From assembly GCA_903970445.1 (NCBI GenBank), contig CAJCIP010000121.1, forward strand, positions 1-35,496: DNA of 35,496 nucleotides. Reading direction: 5' to 3'. Below, piece by piece: positions 32,876 through 35,496 of the stretch; the first letter of the stretch is position 1, and the number at the start of each line of letters is the position of its first letter. The position numbers and the translations under genes were made by a program. The notes below the pieces were generated by a model, which worked only from the letters and a program-made list of their open reading frames with translations, had not been told where the DNA came from and searched no databases. Origin of the DNA: Verrucomicrobia bacterium Tous-C9LFEB. Lineage in GTDB: Bacteria; Acidobacteriota; Terriglobia; Terriglobales; Acidobacteriaceae.

Positions 32876-33562
32876 ATGAAAAAGCTGAGCATTCTTCTGC
32901 CTCTTACGCTGCTTCCTCTAGGAATGACGCATGCCTTGGCTGCGGCGTCAGCGAAGATTCACACTGTCACCCTCGGTCCTGTTCGCAAGGTCCCTTACAC
33001 CCCACCAGAAGCAACTCCTGATAACAAGTCCGAAGAAGCGACCAGTTTGCGTGTTCGGCCACTCTTCGTTGACGAGAAGCAGAAGGAGTGGACCGTGGGC
33101 GAACTGCACGATGTGACGGATCGCACTTTCGTCGTCCGCCGCGCCTTTCGCATCAACGATTCCCTTCCCGGCGAGGCTGCGCGTTGGACCTGGCAGCCCG
33201 GTCCGTGGCTCATGGTAGACCGCACGACCGGCCACGTGACGGCGCTCCATCTTCCGGCCTTCGACACGCAAATCTCAGACGTCGTTTGGTTTCGCGACTA
33301 CGCTGCATACTGCGGAATCCTGACGACGGTGAAGGGCGGCCTCGTCGCCGTCGTTGCGGAGGTTGGTGCGCGCAAGGCCGTCGCACAGCAGAAGATCGGT
33401 GCATGGCCGCAGCCCGATGCGCCACACCCCGTTTGTTCCACCGCAAAGTGGGAACGCACACCGATGCGCGCAACCATCACGCCCACAAACGGTCAGCCGA
33501 TCACATTCGATGTGGTTGGCACAAGTTCACTGGTCGAAGAGGGTGACAGTGACGACAACTGA
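32876..33562 (+). CDS. Secreted protein of unknown function
   Basis: A 228-residue product with a signal peptide (MKKLSILLPLTLLPLGMTHALA, cleavage after about 22). The body is rich in beta and aromatic residues (RWTWQPGPWLMVDRTTGHVTALHLPAFDTQISDVVWFRDYAAYCGI) and ends in an acidic tail (EEGDSDDN). Two Cys (about 150 and 197) may pair. I recognise no family. It is divergent from infA and upstream of the bactofilin gene with 181 bases between, so it is probably a separate unit. Confidence 0.7.
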   Translation: MKKLSILLPLTLLPLGMTHALAAASAKIHTVTLGPVRKVPYTPPEATPDNKSEEATSLRVRPLFVDEKQKEWTVGELHDVTDRTFVVRRAFRINDSLPGEAARWTWQPGPWLMVDRTTGHVTALHLPAFDTQISDVVWFRDYAAYCGILTTVKGGLVAVVAEVGARKAVAQQKIGAWPQPDAPHPVCSTAKWERTPMRATITPTNGQPITFDVVGTSSLVEEGDSDDN

Positions 33563-33743
33563 GTGTTCGTGTTTTGTACGCGGTTAATCGCAGAGGCGCA
33601 CTTTTCGCCGGAATCCCACAAGCGCAAGCCGCCGCCAAAGTAGTATCGTGAACAAAGCCGGGACAAAAGCTGTATTGCCAAACGGCGCAGCCCTTGCAAC
33701 CTGCGAAAAGTCTCCCTCCCAAGAAGGAAAGGAACCTGCAACT

Positions 33744-34268
33744 ATGTGGAAACCCAATCAGCCCGGCCCTGCGCCTGCAGCACCCGAAACGCCCCGTCCT
33801 TCACCCCTTGCTCCACAAGCGCCTACTGAATCGCGCGGACCCGCTTCTCCTGCAACACCCGGGGTTCCCGGTGACCAGGCCACCATCGGCAAGAGCCTTT
33901 TTGTAAAAGGTGAGCTTTCCGGGTCCGAGTCGCTCTACATCGACGGCAAGGTCGAGGGCGCCATCAATCTTCCTGGCAACCGCGTCACTATCGGCCGCAA
34001 TGGCCAGGTGGCAGCCAGTATCTCCGCTCGCGAAATTGTTGTTCTCGGCAAGGTCCGCGGCAACTGCCAGGCCTCCGACCGCGTTGACATCCGCAGCGAA
34101 GGCTCGCTGACGGGCGACGTCGTCGCTGCTCGCATTTCCATCGAAGACGGTGCGTTCTTCAAGGGTGGCATCGACATTCGCAAGCCGGGTGCGGACGCCA
34201 AGAACGGCGCTGCAAATCCGAACGCCGCGAAGGACGCGGCGGCGGAACCAGTTACTGCTGACGCCTAA
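33744..34268 (+). CDS. Bactofilin
   Basis: A 174-residue polymer-forming cytoskeletal protein. The Pro/Ala-rich N-terminal tail (about 1-43) is disordered. The right-handed beta-helix core (about 45-150) shows the six-residue rung pattern: TIGKSLFVKGELSGSESLYIDGKVEG, GNRVTIGRNGQVAASISAREIVVLGKV, RVDIRSEGSLTGDVVAARISIEDGAFF. A short Ala-rich tail follows. Bactofilins form filaments at the membrane and scaffold cell-shape or envelope enzymes. ATG 33744 is chosen (AAGGA about ten bases upstream); the frame is open to GTG 33648, but the extra 32 residues read as non-coding. A strong terminator follows at 34289. Confidence 0.9.
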   Translation: MWKPNQPGPAPAAPETPRPSPLAPQAPTESRGPASPATPGVPGDQATIGKSLFVKGELSGSESLYIDGKVEGAINLPGNRVTIGRNGQVAASISAREIVVLGKVRGNCQASDRVDIRSEGSLTGDVVAARISIEDGAFFKGGIDIRKPGADAKNGAANPNAAKDAAAEPVTADA

Positions 34269-34288
34269 GACTTACTTTTCTCAGCATG

Positions 34289-34312
34289 AAGGCCGCGCGT
34301 CTGCGCGGCCTT
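34289..34312 (+). terminator. Intrinsic terminator after the bactofilin gene
   Basis: AAGGCCGCGC (34289-34298) and GCGCGGCCTT (34303-34312) form a perfect 10-bp stem with a GTCT loop, followed by TGTCTTTG. It lies 20 bases after the stop codon. Confidence 0.87.
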
Positions 34313-34335
34313 TGTCTTTGCACGGACTCGTAATT

Positions 34336-34812
34336 TCAGTACCCGCCCGGAATGCTGGTCCTGAGCGCTCGTTTTGCTTCGTTCACTGCGTTGAAGTGGA
34401 ATTGAAAGTAGAGCCCGCCCAGTAAGAGGGTGAGGAACCAGCTGAGATGGATACCAATCGCCTCGGTCTGTGTGAAGTGCTGGCACAGAGCACTTCGCAT
34501 CACAAAGCGGGCAACAAGCCGTGTTGCAATTGCCCCCAGCGAAAGCCAGAGCGCAAACGGTGTCTCCACCAATGGCCCATTGAACAAGGCATGATTGATG
34601 CTCGCCCACTGTGCAGGCGCATTCACGATAAATAGAACCAGCGCGATGCAGTAGAAGATGAGGGCAGTGCTCGAGCGCTCCACGCGCCGCAACCAGGCGG
34701 CCTGGACGACATCCCACACCACGAAAAATGCGCCCAGTGTCACGATGCCAAGCATGAGGGCGACCCACCAGCGGAGGTCTGGAGGATCGGGGTATGAATC
34801 TGGCTGTTTCAT
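34336..34812 (-). CDS. Small polytopic membrane protein, hypothetical
   Basis: A 158-residue protein with about four hydrophobic helices (approximately 15-38, 49-72, 80-100 and 120-140: WWVALMLGIVTLGAFFVVWDVV, ALIFYCIALVLFIVNAP, TPFALWLSLGAIAT, IGIHLSWFLTLLLGGLYFQFHFN). The first 14 residues are polar and Pro-rich. I recognise no family. Its ATG overlaps the TGA of the GH28-like gene (ATGA, 34809-34812), so it is translated in coupling with it. Confidence 0.68.
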   Translation of the reverse strand: MKQPDSYPDPPDLRWWVALMLGIVTLGAFFVVWDVVQAAWLRRVERSSTALIFYCIALVLFIVNAPAQWASINHALFNGPLVETPFALWLSLGAIATRLVARFVMRSALCQHFTQTEAIGIHLSWFLTLLLGGLYFQFHFNAVNEAKRALRTSIPGGY

Positions 34813-35496
34813 AGCAGCTTGTTCGATGCTTCTGTGACATTCGCATCGGTTGCCGCTCTCGACCAGCCAACACGAACGTCTGTAACAGCATGCAGCGAAA
34901 AGTTAGGCTGCGCCGGAGCCGTGATCGCAAAGAAGTCCGCACGGTGAACATCCTCCAGCCAGAACGCAGGGCGTGGATCTGGATGCGCCGGAGCCACCTC
35001 TATGTGTGACATTTCCAGGCGCTGCAGGTGTCGGATGAAGAACGCGTGACAGGGCGTTGGTCCGAATTGCAGCAGCTCCGGATACGCGTTTTCCGTCTCA
35101 GGAACATGAATCGAATGCCATTCTGGCATTGATTTCCTGTCACCTCCCCAGTTGGCCAGCGCATCTTCTGGAAGGCCGCGATGCCCGAAGAAACAGTTCG
35201 ACAATTTCACGTCTTCAATGAGATTGGACGGAATCCCAGACAGGATCGAGGCTGTCGAGGCATTTGAGTGATGACTCACAAGATTGGAGATGAGAACGCG
35301 GCGCAAAGTCCCTGGTCGCATCGTTTCCGTCGGACCTCTGTTGCGCCTGTTCAGCCGAAGAAAGAGCGGCGCGTCTAGGGTATCCCGCATCGTAGTGTTG
35401 CAGATAGCAATGTCTTCCAACTCTGCACCGTCGCTCGTTTCCAGCGAGATGCCCTTTGATCCTTCCATGACATTGCCAGTGATCGTGATGTTCCGG
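34809..35496 (-). CDS. GH28-like parallel beta-helix protein, 5'-truncated at the window edge
   Basis: About 229 C-terminal residues are present, and the frame stays open to base 35496 (RNITITGNVMEGSKGISLET), so the N-terminus and the usual catalytic Asp cluster lie outside. The repeats EDIAICNTTMRDTLDAPLFLRL, TLRRVLISNLVSHHSNAS, SILSGIPSNLIEDVKLSNCFF and RLEMSHIEVAPAHPDPRPAFWLEDV fit the rungs of family 28 glycoside hydrolases (pectin and rhamnogalacturonan degradation) as found in soil acidobacteria. I infer an exported polysaccharide hydrolase. Its stop overlaps the start of the small membrane protein. Confidence 0.8.
   Translation of the reverse strand, partial: RNITITGNVMEGSKGISLETSDGAELEDIAICNTTMRDTLDAPLFLRLNRRNRGPTETMRPGTLRRVLISNLVSHHSNASTASILSGIPSNLIEDVKLSNCFFGHRGLPEDALANWGGDRKSMPEWHSIHVPETENAYPELLQFGPTPCHAFFIRHLQRLEMSHIEVAPAHPDPRPAFWLEDVHRADFFAITAPAQPNFSLHAVTDVRVGWSRAATDANVTEASNKLL

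Noticed and set aside
33648..33743. N-terminal extension of the bactofilin from GTG 33648
   Set aside because: The 32 residues have no family match and the ATG at 33744 has its own AAGGA; the Pro-rich tail starts naturally there.

Overview
The window looks like the end of a chromosomal contig from a member of the Acidobacteriota, probably the Terriglobus/Granulicella/Edaphobacter group. This is inferred from gene content: an acidobacterial-type secreted VWA protein, many small lineage-specific secreted proteins, collagen-like and GH28 proteins, and frequent TTG/GTG starts. No rRNA, tRNA, CRISPR array, transposase or prophage was seen. Bases 1-21 are not genomic: they match the 3' end of the standard Illumina read-1 adapter, so the first gene is cut by an assembly artefact.

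Layout. 22-741: end of a collagen-like surface protein. 756-2111: glmM (-). 2215-5244: secreted VWA protein, a small membrane protein (-), a thioredoxin-like protein and a BrkB-type membrane protein. 5309-12388: a forward run of pyk, mutL, a winged-helix-like protein with a very long Arg/Gly/Pro repeat tail, cmk and a cold-shock gene. 12456-15162: a secreted protein (-) divergent from an MFS exporter. 15159-18556: an EAL-PAS-PAS protein (-) divergent from a tandem HD-GYP protein. 18592-21570: polA (-). 21611-22687: two small secreted proteins. 22684-26711: an ABC ATPase, its permease, a DUF374 acyltransferase and queA, all on minus and probably co-transcribed. 26997-28526: a GAF-PAS-GGDEF protein. 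28600-32642: the alpha ribosomal operon on minus (infA, rpmJ, rpsM, rpsK, rpsD, rpoA, rplQ). 32876-34268: a secreted protein and a bactofilin. 34336-35496: a small membrane protein coupled to a GH28-like beta-helix protein that runs off the right edge.

Themes. Three separate genes make (GGDEF) or break (EAL, HD-GYP) cyclic di-GMP, and all three have divergent upstream regions carrying small dyads. Core information genes (polA, mutL, cmk, csp, alpha operon, queA) are interleaved with envelope genes (glmM, BrkB, bactofilin, ABC, acyltransferase, secreted proteins).

The least explained signal is a family of 7-base-period tandem arrays (core AGTGR/TAGTG). They sit within a few bases after the stop codons of pyk, rpsK and infA, always in the same orientation relative to that gene. 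In two of the three an inverted arm follows, so the transcript could fold into a long hairpin. Two of them lie inside the alpha operon.

No gene-free stretch exceeds 300 bases. The longest are 26712-26996, 16824-17065, 32643-32875, 31990-32204, 12023-12187 and 6782-6941; their contents are described below.
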